Assembly: GCA_963659365.1 (NCBI GenBank)
Contig: CAVKTI010000003.1
Span: 1-64,000 of the forward strand
From: W0P28-013 sp963659365
GTDB lineage: Bacteria > Bacteroidota > Bacteroidia > Bacteroidales > Paludibacteraceae
DNA length: 64,000 bases
Direction: 5' to 3'
Every line of letters starts with the position of its first letter. Position 1 is the first letter of the stretch. The position numbers were made by a program, and so were the translations under genes. Below the pieces are notes generated by a model, which saw only the letters and a list, made by a program, of their open reading frames with translations, was not told the origin of the DNA and made no database searches. This document shows positions 8,324 to 17,046 of this stretch, piece by piece.

Positions 8324-10357
8324 TCAGTATTCAATCACAATGCCGCCGCGGTAGTTGCGTTTGGGCATGGGGTAGTTGAGTATCACATCGTAGTCTTGAC
8401 CGAGCAGATTGTTGATTTCGAAGGTGGCTTTGAGCCGAATTTTTTTGATGTGCCACGCTCCCGAAAGCGACAAATCGTGCGTGTACCACGGCTGGGTGTA
8501 GTTATAGACGATGTTTTCCTGCTGATTGTAGCGCTCGCCCACATAGATAAACGAGTAGTTGAGCGCATAGTCGCGCCACGAGAGCATGGCGATGGCCGAG
8601 CCGCTATGCCACGGAATGTAGGGAATTTGATGGCCGTAGTAGGTGTCGGCGGGGTCAGTTACATCGATGGCGCGCTGGTAGGTGTATTGCAGTTTTGCCG
8701 TCAGCGACCAATCGTGCGGGAAGCGCAGCGTGGTCTGCATTGTGGCATCGATACCGTGAATTTTTACCAAGCCGAGATTGAGCATTGTCCAACGGAATTG
8801 CTGCCCTTTGGGATAGGCGATAATTTTGTCTTTCACACGATTGTAGTAGCCATCGACCGACACGCTAAACTGGCTGAACACACGCTCGGGTTTCGTGTAG
8901 TTGTAGGCGATGCCCACATTGTGTTGCACCGCCAATTCGGGATTCAGATAGGCGTTGCCCATGTCGGTGTAGTAGAGGTCGTTGAAGGTGGGATAGCGGT
9001 AAGCCTGTTTGTAGAAAGCGTTGAGTTTCAGGTCGATACGCCGAAATGGCTTGTACGACAAAAACAGGCCGGGCGTAACTTTGTGTTTGTTTGGGGCTTC
9101 GTCGCGATTGCGCGCCTCCTCGTTCACAAAAGTGCCCAACACGCTCGCTTGCAGGCGCAAATAGTCGTACACATTTACAGCCGTGGCGGCAGCCAGCCAG
9201 TGCGTAAAGCGCGATGCGTTCAGATATTCCGACAGTCCATTCCACTGCAAATCGTACGCCAGCGACATATCCCACCAATCGAAAATCATCACTTTGTTGG
9301 CCCACGAGAGGTACGCCTCTTGCTGTTTGTAGATGTTATCGACACGAACCAACTTGTCGTCGTTGTTCACATAGCGCGTGTAGTCGAAAGCGTATTTGGC
9401 ATTGATTTTCACCGACCAGCGACCGAAAAATTCGTCTTGCCACGACGATTGCACGAAAGTGTTTCTGTCCCACAGCCGTTCGCCGCTCCGCCACACATTG
9501 TTCACAATCGCACCTGGCACACCGCGCTCGGAGTTGTAGTGGTAGGTCTGCACCTTCCAAAAACCAGTCGATGAGTAGTAATAATTCAGCCCCGCCTCGA
9601 TGCGCACGGCGTTCACATCGCCATTTTGACGCACAGCGGTGGTGTCGTAGGCCAGTTCGCCTGCTGGCGTTACACGGCGGTAGCGGAACTTATATTTTCC
9701 GTTGGAATGCACCACTTCGGCGTTCATGCTCAGACTGAGTTCGTCGGTCAGTTTGGCATCGAACAGCAGCGACGGATTGACCAGCGCAAACGAACCTGCT
9801 TTCAGTCCAGCGCGAATGTGTATGTTTTTGCCTTCGTCGAATTTTGGGCGGCGCGAATTGAGATAGACGCTGCCCGCCGAACCGAACTCGCGCGCACTCT
9901 GAAAAATGTCGCTTTTCTGCCCATTGTAGAGCGAAATTTCGTCGATATTTTCCAACGAAAATTTGCCCAAATCGACCTGTCCGTTCTGCGCATTTCCCAA
10001 CTGAATGCCGTTGTAATAGACGCCCATGTGGTTGGTGCCCATCGAACGAATGTTCACCGTTTTTATGCCGCCCACGCCGCCGTAATCCTTTATCTGCACG
10101 CCCGAGAAAAAGCGTATCGCATCGGCCACCGACAGGCTGTTGAGTTTTTCCAACTCCTTGCCTTGCAGCGTTTGCGGCAGAATGATCTCCTTGTCTTTGG
10201 GCTTGGCGGTGATGGTAACTTCGTCCAAATTGTATTGGCGCGCAATGCTGTCGGCCTGCTCCTGCGTCAAAGTCTGCGCCGAAGCAGCAAGCGAAAAAGC
10301 CGCCACACAGACCACCAAAGCCTGCTTGCGTGCGTGTGCGTAAACTATTTTGACCAT
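8324..10357 (-). CDS. TonB-dependent outer-membrane receptor (BtuB/CirA-like)
   Basis: A 677-residue receptor with a signal peptide (residues 1 to about 26, ending in AASAQ) and a plug domain containing SVADAIRFFSGV and IRSMGTNHMGVYYNG. A 22-stranded-barrel-like C-terminus ends in an aromatic-tailed strand (IVIEY). No carboxypeptidase-like N-terminal extension or SusD partner is present, so it is not a Sus glycan receptor; vitamin B12, siderophore or another small ligand is more likely. The start at 10357 is chosen because a TACCTTTG -7 element lies at 10387-10380, inside the longer open frame. The stop is followed within a few bases by TAGCAAG repeat words. Ligand unknown. Confidence 0.9.
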   Translation of the reverse strand: MVKIVYAHARKQALVVCVAAFSLAASAQTLTQEQADSIARQYNLDEVTITAKPKDKEIILPQTLQGKELEKLNSLSVADAIRFFSGVQIKDYGGVGGIKTVNIRSMGTNHMGVYYNGIQLGNAQNGQVDLGKFSLENIDEISLYNGQKSDIFQSAREFGSAGSVYLNSRRPKFDEGKNIHIRAGLKAGSFALVNPSLLFDAKLTDELSLSMNAEVVHSNGKYKFRYRRVTPAGELAYDTTAVRQNGDVNAVRIEAGLNYYYSSTGFWKVQTYHYNSERGVPGAIVNNVWRSGERLWDRNTFVQSSWQDEFFGRWSVKINAKYAFDYTRYVNNDDKLVRVDNIYKQQEAYLSWANKVMIFDWWDMSLAYDLQWNGLSEYLNASRFTHWLAAATAVNVYDYLRLQASVLGTFVNEEARNRDEAPNKHKVTPGLFLSYKPFRRIDLKLNAFYKQAYRYPTFNDLYYTDMGNAYLNPELAVQHNVGIAYNYTKPERVFSQFSVSVDGYYNRVKDKIIAYPKGQQFRWTMLNLGLVKIHGIDATMQTTLRFPHDWSLTAKLQYTYQRAIDVTDPADTYYGHQIPYIPWHSGSAIAMLSWRDYALNYSFIYVGERYNQQENIVYNYTQPWYTHDLSLSGAWHIKKIRLKATFEINNLLGQDYDVILNYPMPKRNYRGGIVIEY

Positions 10358-10379
10358 ACTCCGACCAAAAAAGGACTTG

Positions 10380-10387
10380 CAAAGGTA
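10380..10387 (-). promoter_or_regulatory. -7 element of the TonB receptor gene
   Basis: Minus-strand TACCTTTG lies 22 bases upstream of the ATG at 10357. No TTG at the usual 20-base spacing. Confidence 0.5.
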
Positions 10388-10411
10388 CGAAAATAGTTTG
10401 AAAGTACGAAA

Positions 10412-10439
10412 GTAGGGGCGTGGCATGCCGCGTCCCTAC
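10412..10439. repeat. GTAGGG...CCCTAC palindrome (GGCATGCC centre)
   Basis: A 28-bp near-perfect palindrome beginning GTAGGGGCGTGGCATG. The same element occurs at 28664-28691, and related forms at 44529-44553, 56967-56991 and 58540-58567. It lies between the receptor promoter and the end of lon. The adjacent 10469-10515 carries the TCCCCTTGCAAAGGGGACAG palindrome, also present near 44630 and 61755. Confidence 0.8.
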
Positions 10440-10547
10440 TTTGTGGGTTTGTGGATTGGGTTATTCAACCCCTCCGCTTCGCTCGTCCCCTTGCAAAGGG
10501 GACAGGCTCGCCCCCAAGTCTTGCTACTTGCTACTCACATCTTGCGA

Positions 10548-12956
10548 CTAAATCAGCACCATTTTCAAAGCGTCGGTCATGCTGTCGGTGAAGTGGAAGT
10601 GGAGGCCTTTGAGGTAGATTTCGTTTATTTCGTCCACATCTTTTTGGTTGTCGCTGCACATCAGAATGTCGGTGATGCCAGCGCGTTTGGCGGCGAGAAT
10701 TTTCTCTTTGATTCCGCCCACAGGCAGCAGTTTGCCGCGCAGCGTGATTTCGCCTGTCATTGCCAGATTTTTCTTCACTTTGCGCTTGGCAAAAGCCGAT
10801 GTGAGCGCCGTGAGCATGGTGATGCCCGCCGACGGACCGTCTTTCGGAATGGCACCCTCTGGCACATGGATATGCACGGCGTATTTGTCGAATAGTTCGG
10901 CATCGACACCGAGCTCGGCGGCGTGGGCTTTCAGATATTCGAACGCAATGGCGGCCGACTCTTTCATCACATCGCCGAGGTTGCCAGTCAAGGTCAGTTT
11001 TGGCGTTTTCGATGGACTCAGACTCACTTCGATGAACAGAATTTCGCCGCCCACCGCCGTCCACGCCAAGCCCGTAACTACTCCGCAAACGCCGTTGCCT
11101 TGGTAGGCATCGTGTGTGTAGCGCGGCGCACCGAGATAGGCTTTCAGGTCGTCGATGGCGACTTCGGTGTTGTATGGCGTTTCGGTGGCAATTTTGCAGG
11201 CGATTTTGCGCATAATTTTTGCGATAACGCGGTCGAGTTCGCGCACGCCCGACTCGCGGGTGTAGTTATCGACCAAATAGCGCAGCGTCTTTTTCGGAAA
11301 TTTCACCTGCTTGCGTGCAATGCCGTGCTCTTTCAACTGTTTGGGCACTAGATGTTTGGCGGCAATTTCCACCTTTTCTTCGGCGATGTAGCCGTTCACC
11401 TCTATCAGTTCCATGCGGTCGAGCAGCGGGCGCGGCACCGAGGCAAGCGAATTGGCAGTAGCGATAAACAGCACTTTCGATAGGTCGTAGTCGATGTCCA
11501 AAAAGTTGTCGTGAAACGCTGCATTCTGCTCTGGATCAAGCACTTCGAGCAGTGCCGACGATGGGTCGCCGTGTGCGTCGTCGGCCAGTTTGTCAATCTC
11601 GTCGAGCACAAACACGGGATTCGACGAACCGACTTTTTTCAAACTCTGAATGATGCGTCCGGGCATGGCACCGATGTAGGTGCGGCGGTGTCCGCGAATT
11701 TCGGCTTCGTCGTGCATACCGCCGAGCGACACGCGCACATATTTGCGGCCGAGGCTTTCGGCGATGGATTTGCCGAGCGATGTTTTGCCCACGCCCGGAG
11801 GCCCGTAGAGGCAGAGAATGGGCGATTTCAGGTCGTTGCGCAGTTTCAACACGGCCAGATGTTCCACAATGCGCTCCTTCACTTTTTCCAGTCCGAAATG
11901 GTCGCGATCGAGAATTTGCTGCGCCTTTTTCAGGTCGAAATTATCTTCGGTAAATTCGTTCCACGGCAGTTCGAGTAGCGTTTCTACATAGTTTTGCTGC
12001 ACGGCAAAATCGGGTGCGTGTTGCGGCATCACCTCCAATTTTTTCAACTCTTTGTTGAAAATTTCGGCCGTTTTTTTGTCCCATTTTTTCGATTTTGCGC
12101 GCTTGCGGTAGGTCTCTATCAACTTGTCGGTGGTGTCGTCGCCCAACTCGTTTTTGATGGTTTTCATCTGCTGTTGCAGAAAGTATTCGCGCTGTTGGCG
12201 GTCGATGTCCTTCATCACTTTCGACTGAATGGAGGCCGAAACAGTGATTTTTTTGAACTCTTTTTTCAGCAGTTCGAGCAGTTCGGTGGCACGCTGGCGC
12301 AGGTCGTCCATCTCGAGCAACCGCTGTTGGTCGAAAATGTCGAGTTGCAGGTTGTTGCACACAAAATTGATGAGCGTTTCGGGCGTGTCGGCGTGTTCCA
12401 CAGCGAAGAGCATTTCGTTGGGAATGTTCGATTTTTTGACAATTTTTTCGCACAACGCCCTGATGCCGTCGAGGTCGCTACCAAAGGCGGCGTCGGTGCT
12501 ATCTTGCGCCGTTTCGGGCATCAAATCGACGGTTGCCGTGAGGTAGGGCGTGCGTTGCACCACATCGACAAGGCGCGCGCGGCGGCGACCATGCAGCAGC
12601 ACCATCGTGGTGTTGTCGGGCAGTTCGATAATGCGCAGCACGCGTGCCACGGTGCCAAATTCAAACAGGTCGTCTTTTTGCGGATTTTCGATGTGATGGT
12701 CGCGCTGCATCACGGTGAAGAGTTCTTTTTTCTCTTCATAAACCCGATGCACCAGTTTCAGCGACGATTTGCGCCCTATCGAAACGGGCAGCACCGACAT
12801 CGGGAACAGCACCATATTGCGCAGCGGCAACACAGGCAGTTCGTCGCCCGAAAGGCAACTCACGGCATTGAGGTCGCCATCTTCGTCGAGGCGAATCACT
12901 TCGCGGTGAACGGTCTGCTCATCGGCATCGGCCAGCATATCTTCAAAGGATCTCAT
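10548..12956 (-). CDS. lon: ATP-dependent protease Lon
   Basis: An 802-residue cytoplasmic AAA+ serine protease. It has the N-terminal LON substrate domain (PVLPLRNMVLFP near residues 40-52), a coiled middle region, an AAA+ module with Walker A GPPGVGKTS and Walker B FVLDEIDK, and a C-terminal protease domain. The catalytic dyad is S709 in DGPSAG and K752 in GGIKEK. It degrades misfolded and regulatory proteins. The stop codon TAG is itself part of the TAGTCGCAAGATGTGAG repeat word at its 3' side. No promoter is obvious in the repeat-filled gap upstream (12957-13148). Confidence 0.97.
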   Translation of the reverse strand: MRSFEDMLADADEQTVHREVIRLDEDGDLNAVSCLSGDELPVLPLRNMVLFPMSVLPVSIGRKSSLKLVHRVYEEKKELFTVMQRDHHIENPQKDDLFEFGTVARVLRIIELPDNTTMVLLHGRRRARLVDVVQRTPYLTATVDLMPETAQDSTDAAFGSDLDGIRALCEKIVKKSNIPNEMLFAVEHADTPETLINFVCNNLQLDIFDQQRLLEMDDLRQRATELLELLKKEFKKITVSASIQSKVMKDIDRQQREYFLQQQMKTIKNELGDDTTDKLIETYRKRAKSKKWDKKTAEIFNKELKKLEVMPQHAPDFAVQQNYVETLLELPWNEFTEDNFDLKKAQQILDRDHFGLEKVKERIVEHLAVLKLRNDLKSPILCLYGPPGVGKTSLGKSIAESLGRKYVRVSLGGMHDEAEIRGHRRTYIGAMPGRIIQSLKKVGSSNPVFVLDEIDKLADDAHGDPSSALLEVLDPEQNAAFHDNFLDIDYDLSKVLFIATANSLASVPRPLLDRMELIEVNGYIAEEKVEIAAKHLVPKQLKEHGIARKQVKFPKKTLRYLVDNYTRESGVRELDRVIAKIMRKIACKIATETPYNTEVAIDDLKAYLGAPRYTHDAYQGNGVCGVVTGLAWTAVGGEILFIEVSLSPSKTPKLTLTGNLGDVMKESAAIAFEYLKAHAAELGVDAELFDKYAVHIHVPEGAIPKDGPSAGITMLTALTSAFAKRKVKKNLAMTGEITLRGKLLPVGGIKEKILAAKRAGITDILMCSDNQKDVDEINEIYLKGLHFHFTDSMTDALKMVLI

Positions 12957-13148
12957 TCTGTATTCAGTGTGAAAGTTTATAAAAGTTTATCAAGTCTATA
13001 AAGTGAAAAGTCTATAAAGTGAAAAGTTAGTGTCGTTTTTTTTGCTTCTGTCAATTTGTCAGTTTCCCCTAATTTCTAATGAACTCTAACCTTTAATCTC
13101 TAATCTCTAACCTTTTTGCGTTGCAGTTCAAATTTCGTACCAAAAGGG

Positions 13149-13712
13149 TTATGGTCGTATCACTTGCACTTCGGCGTGCGCTCCCAGTTTGATGATGGAC
13201 GACGGTCGGGCGGCGGCTGCCTCGTCGCGGCGCGTGGTGCAGATGTAATCGACGGCAGTGCGCACTTCGTCGGAAATTTCGGCAAAAGTTCGTGGTGCTG
13301 GCTCGCCGCTGATGTTCGCCGAAGTCGATACAATCGGTTTGTGAAACCGCTCGCAAAGGCACTTCGAGAAGCGTTCGTTGGTTACGCGTATGCCCACGCT
13401 GCCATCGTCGGCCAGCAGGTTGCGTGCCAAATTTTTTGCGCCCGAATAGATGATTGTCAGCGGTTTGTCGCTCATTTCGATTAAATCGTAGGCCACATCG
13501 GGAATTTCGTCCACATAGCCCGACAATTTGGCAGTGCTGTCGATGAGTGTGAGCATGGCTTTGCTGTCGGCGCGCTTTTTCAGTGCAAACACACGCGCCA
13601 CTGCCTCCTCGTTGGTAGCGTCGCAGCCGATGCCCCAAACGGTGTCGGTGGGGTACAATATCACGCCGCCACGCCGCAAGATGTCCAGCGCATTTCTGAT
13701 GTCTTCGTCCAT
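13149..13712 (-). CDS. tsaC: L-threonylcarbamoyladenylate synthase (Sua5/YrdC/YciO family)
   Basis: A 187-residue enzyme that makes threonylcarbamoyl-AMP from Thr, bicarbonate and ATP, the first step of t6A synthesis. Family motifs are ILYPTDTVWGIGCDATN, KKRADSKAM (the KxR/SxxN ligand-binding set) and STSANISG. It lacks the extra C-terminal Sua5 domain. The start at 13712 gives MDEDIRNALDILRRGG, matching the family; longer frames run back into the shared leader repeat at 13738-13775. TsaE is encoded at 1368-1778. Confidence 0.93.
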   Translation of the reverse strand: MDEDIRNALDILRRGGVILYPTDTVWGIGCDATNEEAVARVFALKKRADSKAMLTLIDSTAKLSGYVDEIPDVAYDLIEMSDKPLTIIYSGAKNLARNLLADDGSVGIRVTNERFSKCLCERFHKPIVSTSANISGEPAPRTFAEISDEVRTAVDYICTTRRDEAAAARPSSIIKLGAHAEVQVIRP

Positions 13713-13737
13713 CGTGAAAAGTTTTTTCTCTATCTGT

Positions 13738-13775
13738 TTTTTTTCGTTCATCTCTTTTGACAACCAAAAGAAGCC
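13738..13775 (-). repeat. Shared leader repeat with TCTTTTG hairpin, copy 2
   Basis: TCTTTTG (13753-13759) and CAAAAGA (13765-13771) flank ACAAC, with CGTTCATCTC and a T-run on one side, as upstream of birA. It lies 26 bases 5' of the tsaC start. TCTTCAAATCTTCAAAT words follow at 13781-13807. Confidence 0.65.
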
Positions 13776-13892
13776 CCACAATCTTCAAATCTTCAAATCT
13801 TCAAATAATTAAATAATCGTTTCGCCGCTTGTAACTAAAAAAAATCGGGAACGCAAAAGTAGCACATTTTTCGCCATTTGCAAAAAAAAGCG

Positions 13893-13900
13893 TACCTTTG
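13893..13900 (+). promoter_or_regulatory. -7 element of the MFS transporter gene
   Basis: TACCTTTG ends 11 bases before the ATG at 13912 and 23 before the ATG at 13924. The distance favours the second ATG as the translation start. Confidence 0.55.
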
Positions 13901-13923
13901 AAACGAAAAAAATGTCAGCAACT

Positions 13924-15222
13924 ATGAGCAACCAGCCAGATTTGAGTTTCGGCAAACTGTGCAACATCAGTTTCGGATTTTTGGGAGTGCAGATAGCCTA
14001 CGCCTTGCAGAGTGCAAACATCAGTCGCATATTTGCCACGCTGGGCGCAGATCCGCACAGTCTGAGTTATTTTTGGGTGCTTCCGCCGCTCATGGGCATG
14101 GTTGTGCAGCCGATTGTGGGGCTGTTGAGCGACAAAACTTGGTGTCGCTTTGGGCGGCGCATTCCCTACTTGCTTGTCGGTGCGCTTACGGCCGTGGCGA
14201 TTATGCTGTTGCTTCCCAATGCTGGCAGTTTCGGACTGACGGTGGGCGCAGCAATGCTTTTTGGCGTGGTGTCGCTCATGCTGCTCGACACGAGTATCAA
14301 TATGGCCATGCAGCCGTTCAAAATGATGGTGGGCGACCTTGTGAACGAGAAACAGAAGGGCTTGGCCTACTCCATTCAGAGTTTTCTGTGCAATTTGGGC
14401 AATGTGGTCGGGTTTCTGTTCCCATTTTTCTTCACTTGGATTGGCATCAGCAATGTGGCCGCCGAGGGCGTAGTGCCCGATTCGGTCATCTACTCGTTCT
14501 ACATCGGCGCAGCCATACTGATAGCGTGCGTGCTTTACACGGTTTTCACGGTGCGCGAAATGCCTCCTGCCGAATATGCCAAATATCACGCTGCACCAAA
14601 ATCGGCACAAAAAAGCGAAAACAATCTGCTGAAACTGATACAAAATGCGCCGAGCGTGTTTTGGACTATCGGTCTGGTACAATTTTTCTGCTGGGCGGCG
14701 TTCATGTATATGTGGACCTACACCAACGGTGCCATCGCCGAAACCGTTTGGCACACCGCCGATGTGGCTTCGGAAGGCTACCAAGCCGCTGGCAACTGGG
14801 TGGGCGTGTTGTTTGCCGTGCAAGCCGTGGGTGGCATTGTGTGGTCGCTCGCCATTCCGCGCTTCAAAAACTACAAAGTGGCATACATTGTCAGTCTGCT
14901 GATTGGCGGCATCGGTTTTGTGGCAGTGCCTTTTGTGGGCAATCAATATCTGCTTTTTGTGCCGTATCTGCTTATCGGTTGCGCATGGGCGGCCATGTTG
15001 GCGCTGCCGTTCACCATTCTCACCAACAACATCAAAGGCGACCGCATGGGCACCTATCTCGGTCTGTTCAACTGCACCATCTGCCTGCCGCAGATAGTGG
15101 CGGCACTGTGCGGCGGCTCGTTGTTGCGCATTGTAGGCGGCCATCAGGCTTATATGCTTGCCATTGCGGGCATTTGCCTGTTTGCGGGCGCACTCTGCGT
15201 GCTGCTTGTGCGAGAGAGGTAG
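13924..15222 (+). CDS. SLC45-like MFS sugar transporter
   Basis: An inner-membrane transporter of 432 residues with about 12 hydrophobic segments. The N-terminus LSFGKLCNISFGFLGVQ, the loop LSDKTWCRFGRRIPY and the following DTSINMAMQPFKMMVGD segment match bacterial relatives of SLC45 sucrose/maltose transporters, which are common near glucan-use genes in Bacteroidetes. It probably imports a disaccharide with protons. The in-frame ATG at 13912 is possible but would leave only a 5-base leader from the promoter at 13893. It is a single gene; the amylase lies about 10 kb away. Substrate is inferred, not shown. Confidence 0.88.
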   Translation: MSNQPDLSFGKLCNISFGFLGVQIAYALQSANISRIFATLGADPHSLSYFWVLPPLMGMVVQPIVGLLSDKTWCRFGRRIPYLLVGALTAVAIMLLLPNAGSFGLTVGAAMLFGVVSLMLLDTSINMAMQPFKMMVGDLVNEKQKGLAYSIQSFLCNLGNVVGFLFPFFFTWIGISNVAAEGVVPDSVIYSFYIGAAILIACVLYTVFTVREMPPAEYAKYHAAPKSAQKSENNLLKLIQNAPSVFWTIGLVQFFCWAAFMYMWTYTNGAIAETVWHTADVASEGYQAAGNWVGVLFAVQAVGGIVWSLAIPRFKNYKVAYIVSLLIGGIGFVAVPFVGNQYLLFVPYLLIGCAWAAMLALPFTILTNNIKGDRMGTYLGLFNCTICLPQIVAALCGGSLLRIVGGHQAYMLAIAGICLFAGALCVLLVRER

Positions 15223-15305
15223 GGGGATTGTTTGGTTTCTAATTTCTAATTTCTGGTTTCAAGTTATCGGTAACCAAAACGCCACAATTATTGTTCATTT
15301 TTCTC

Positions 15306-15324
15306 GGACGCACTGCGTGCGTCC
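15306..15324. repeat. GGACGCAC-GTGCGTCC palindrome
   Basis: GGACGCACTGCGTGCGTCC is a perfect inverted repeat. Variants occur at 54789-54812, 58317-58341 and 61584-61607, each joined to the GTAGGG/CCCTAC word. It lies after the transporter gene and may end or stabilise its mRNA. Confidence 0.7.
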
Positions 15325-15376
15325 ATACTTTTCACTTTCAACTTTATAGACTTTATAAACTTTCAACTAAATTTCG

Positions 15377-15384
15377 TATCTTTG
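15377..15384 (+). promoter_or_regulatory. -7 element of the ribbon-helix-helix gene
   Basis: TATCTTTG lies 22 bases before the ATG at 15407. It overlaps the leader needed for the in-frame ATG at 15389, so 15407 is the start. Confidence 0.55.
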
Positions 15385-15406
15385 CAAATTGAATCATTTT
15401 TTTCTG

Positions 15407-15592
15407 ATGAAAAAGAGACTTTTGCCGCGCACGCACCGTGTTTCGTTTATGCTGAACGACGAGGAGAAGCGCGTTATCGACCATTATATCGAGAAATATG
15501 GCGTGTCGAATGTGTCGAAATTTATGCGCGAGGCCGTGGTGCGCACGGTTTTGAAGCAACTCGACGAGGACAGACCGACGCTGTTTGATTGA
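15407..15592 (+). CDS. Small ribbon-helix-helix-like protein
   Basis: A 61-residue basic protein. The segment THRVSFMLNDEEKRVIDHY, then VSNVSKFMREAVVRTVL, fits a ribbon-helix-helix (CopG/MobC-like) fold: one strand followed by two helices. Similar small proteins are widespread in Bacteroidales and are often named mobilisation-protein-like without proof. It has its own promoter and its stop codon lies inside a 28-bp palindrome, so it may be an autoregulated DNA-binding protein. Function not established. Confidence 0.7.
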   Translation: MKKRLLPRTHRVSFMLNDEEKRVIDHYIEKYGVSNVSKFMREAVVRTVLKQLDEDRPTLFD

Positions 15593-15614
15593 AAAAAGTG
15601 TACTTTTTTCAATC
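15587..15614 (+). terminator. Near-perfect palindrome overlapping the stop codon
   Basis: GATTGAAAAAAGT and ACTTTTTTCAATC form 13-bp arms with a 2-base centre. The stop codon TGA (15590-15592) lies in the left arm. It could be a terminator, given the U-run in the right arm, or an operator for the protein just encoded. The rest of 15615-15771 holds TTTGAAGATTTGAAAATTTG words and no gene. Confidence 0.6.
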
Positions 15615-15771
15615 GGAGTAAAGAGTAAAGACAATTTATTATTTGAAGATTTGAAAATTTGAAAATTGTTTTTTTTTGCCTCACCGACCATCACCAATGT
15701 GTTAAACTAATCAACTAAACCGATTAACTTAATACGAAACAATTCAACAAGAACCAAAAAACTGACAAAAT

Positions 15772-17046
15772 ATGAGCGTGATTTTATCGATAGTGGCGTG
15801 TGTGGCCGCTTGTGCGGCGGGGTTTGTGGTGGCCTATTTTGTGCGTGGCGGCAGTGTGGCAGCGACCGAGGCGCAACTGCGTGCCAAAGCCGACGAGGCA
15901 GCCAAATTGACGGCCGAACTGGCGACAGCGCGCGATGCACTGTCCGAAAAATCGGAGGAGTTGGCCAAAGCGCAAGCCAATCTCGAAAATATGCGCACGG
16001 CACTCGAAACGCAAAAATCGGAAACACTCGAACTGCAAAAAACACTCACGGCCGAGTTTGAAAACATCGCCAACCGCGTGCTGAAAGAGCGCGCCGCCGA
16101 ACTCTCCGAATCGAGCAAAAAAGACATCGGCGCACTGCTGAATCCGCTCGGCGAGAAGATCAACGAGTTCAAAAATCAGGTGAAAGAGGCCTACAGCCTC
16201 GAGATGCGCGAAAAAATATCGTTGCGCGAACAACTCAAAAATCTGTCGGAACAGACGCGCGTCATCAGCGACGAGGCCAACAATCTGACCAAAGCCCTGA
16301 AAGGCGATGTGAAAAAACAGGGCAACTGGGGCGAAGTGATTTTGGAACGCGTGCTCGAGATGTCGGGGCTGCACCGCGGCCGCGAGTATGAGCGCGAAGA
16401 GGTGAGCAAAACCACCGAAGGCGCGAATAGTCGCCCCGATGTGGTGGTGCATCTGCCTGATAACAAGCATGTTATCATCGACTCGAAAGTGTCGCTCGTG
16501 GCCTACGACCGCTTGACCGCCGCCACCGACAAAGAGACCTACGCCAGCGCCGTGCGCGAACATGTGGCATCGATGAAAAAGCATGTGCAGGAACTCGCCG
16601 ACAAAAACTACCCGAACCTGCTCGGCGTGAATGCGCCCGATTTTGTGCTGATGTTTGTGCCAATCGAAGCGATGTTTTCGGTGGCTGTCGAAGCCGACCA
16701 AAGTCTGTTTGCCTACGCTTGGGAGCGCAAAATCGTCATCGTGAGCCCAACAACGCTGCTCGCCACGCTGCGCACCATCGCCAGCATTTGGCAGCAAGAA
16801 AATCAGACCAAAAATTCGCTGGAAATAGCGCGATTGAGCGGCGCATTGTACGACAAACTGGTCGGCTTTATCGACGATTTTCAGAAAGTGAAACGCAGCC
16901 TCGACGCTGCCGACAGGGCTTATGCCGACGCTTTTGGCAAGTTGAGCGACGGCAAAGGCAATATGCTCTCGACCGCCACGCGCATCAAAGAACTCGGTGC
17001 CAAAGCGAACAAAGAACTGCCATCGGAATTGCTAAAAACTGAATGA
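15772..17046 (+). CDS. rmuC: DNA recombination protein RmuC
   Basis: A 424-residue protein of the RmuC family, implicated in limiting DNA inversions and rearrangements and predicted to have a restriction-endonuclease-like core. A membrane anchor (about residues 3-24) is followed by a long Ala/Glu/Lys-rich coiled coil (about 30-125). The conserved C-terminal domain contains KQGNWGEVILERVLEMSGL, RPDVVVHLPD and IIDSKVSL. Its stop overlaps the next start (ATGA at 17043), so it heads a tight run of rmuC, propeptide, M6 protease and rel. RmuC is of interest here because the genome is rich in inverted repeats. Confidence 0.94.
   Translation: MSVILSIVACVAACAAGFVVAYFVRGGSVAATEAQLRAKADEAAKLTAELATARDALSEKSEELAKAQANLENMRTALETQKSETLELQKTLTAEFENIANRVLKERAAELSESSKKDIGALLNPLGEKINEFKNQVKEAYSLEMREKISLREQLKNLSEQTRVISDEANNLTKALKGDVKKQGNWGEVILERVLEMSGLHRGREYEREEVSKTTEGANSRPDVVVHLPDNKHVIIDSKVSLVAYDRLTAATDKETYASAVREHVASMKKHVQELADKNYPNLLGVNAPDFVLMFVPIEAMFSVAVEADQSLFAYAWERKIVIVSPTTLLATLRTIASIWQQENQTKNSLEIARLSGALYDKLVGFIDDFQKVKRSLDAADRAYADAFGKLSDGKGNMLSTATRIKELGAKANKELPSELLKTE

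Noticed and set aside
8396..9574. Long plus-strand frame inside the TonB receptor gene
   Set aside because: Antisense shadow of a convincing receptor; no motifs and no promoter.
11994..13001. 335-codon plus-strand frame opposite lon
   Set aside because: Antisense of the conserved Lon N-terminal half; Phe/His-rich nonsense composition.
13915..15144. 409-codon minus-strand frame opposite the MFS gene
   Set aside because: Antisense shadow, very rich in His/Gln/Arg, with no recognisable domain.
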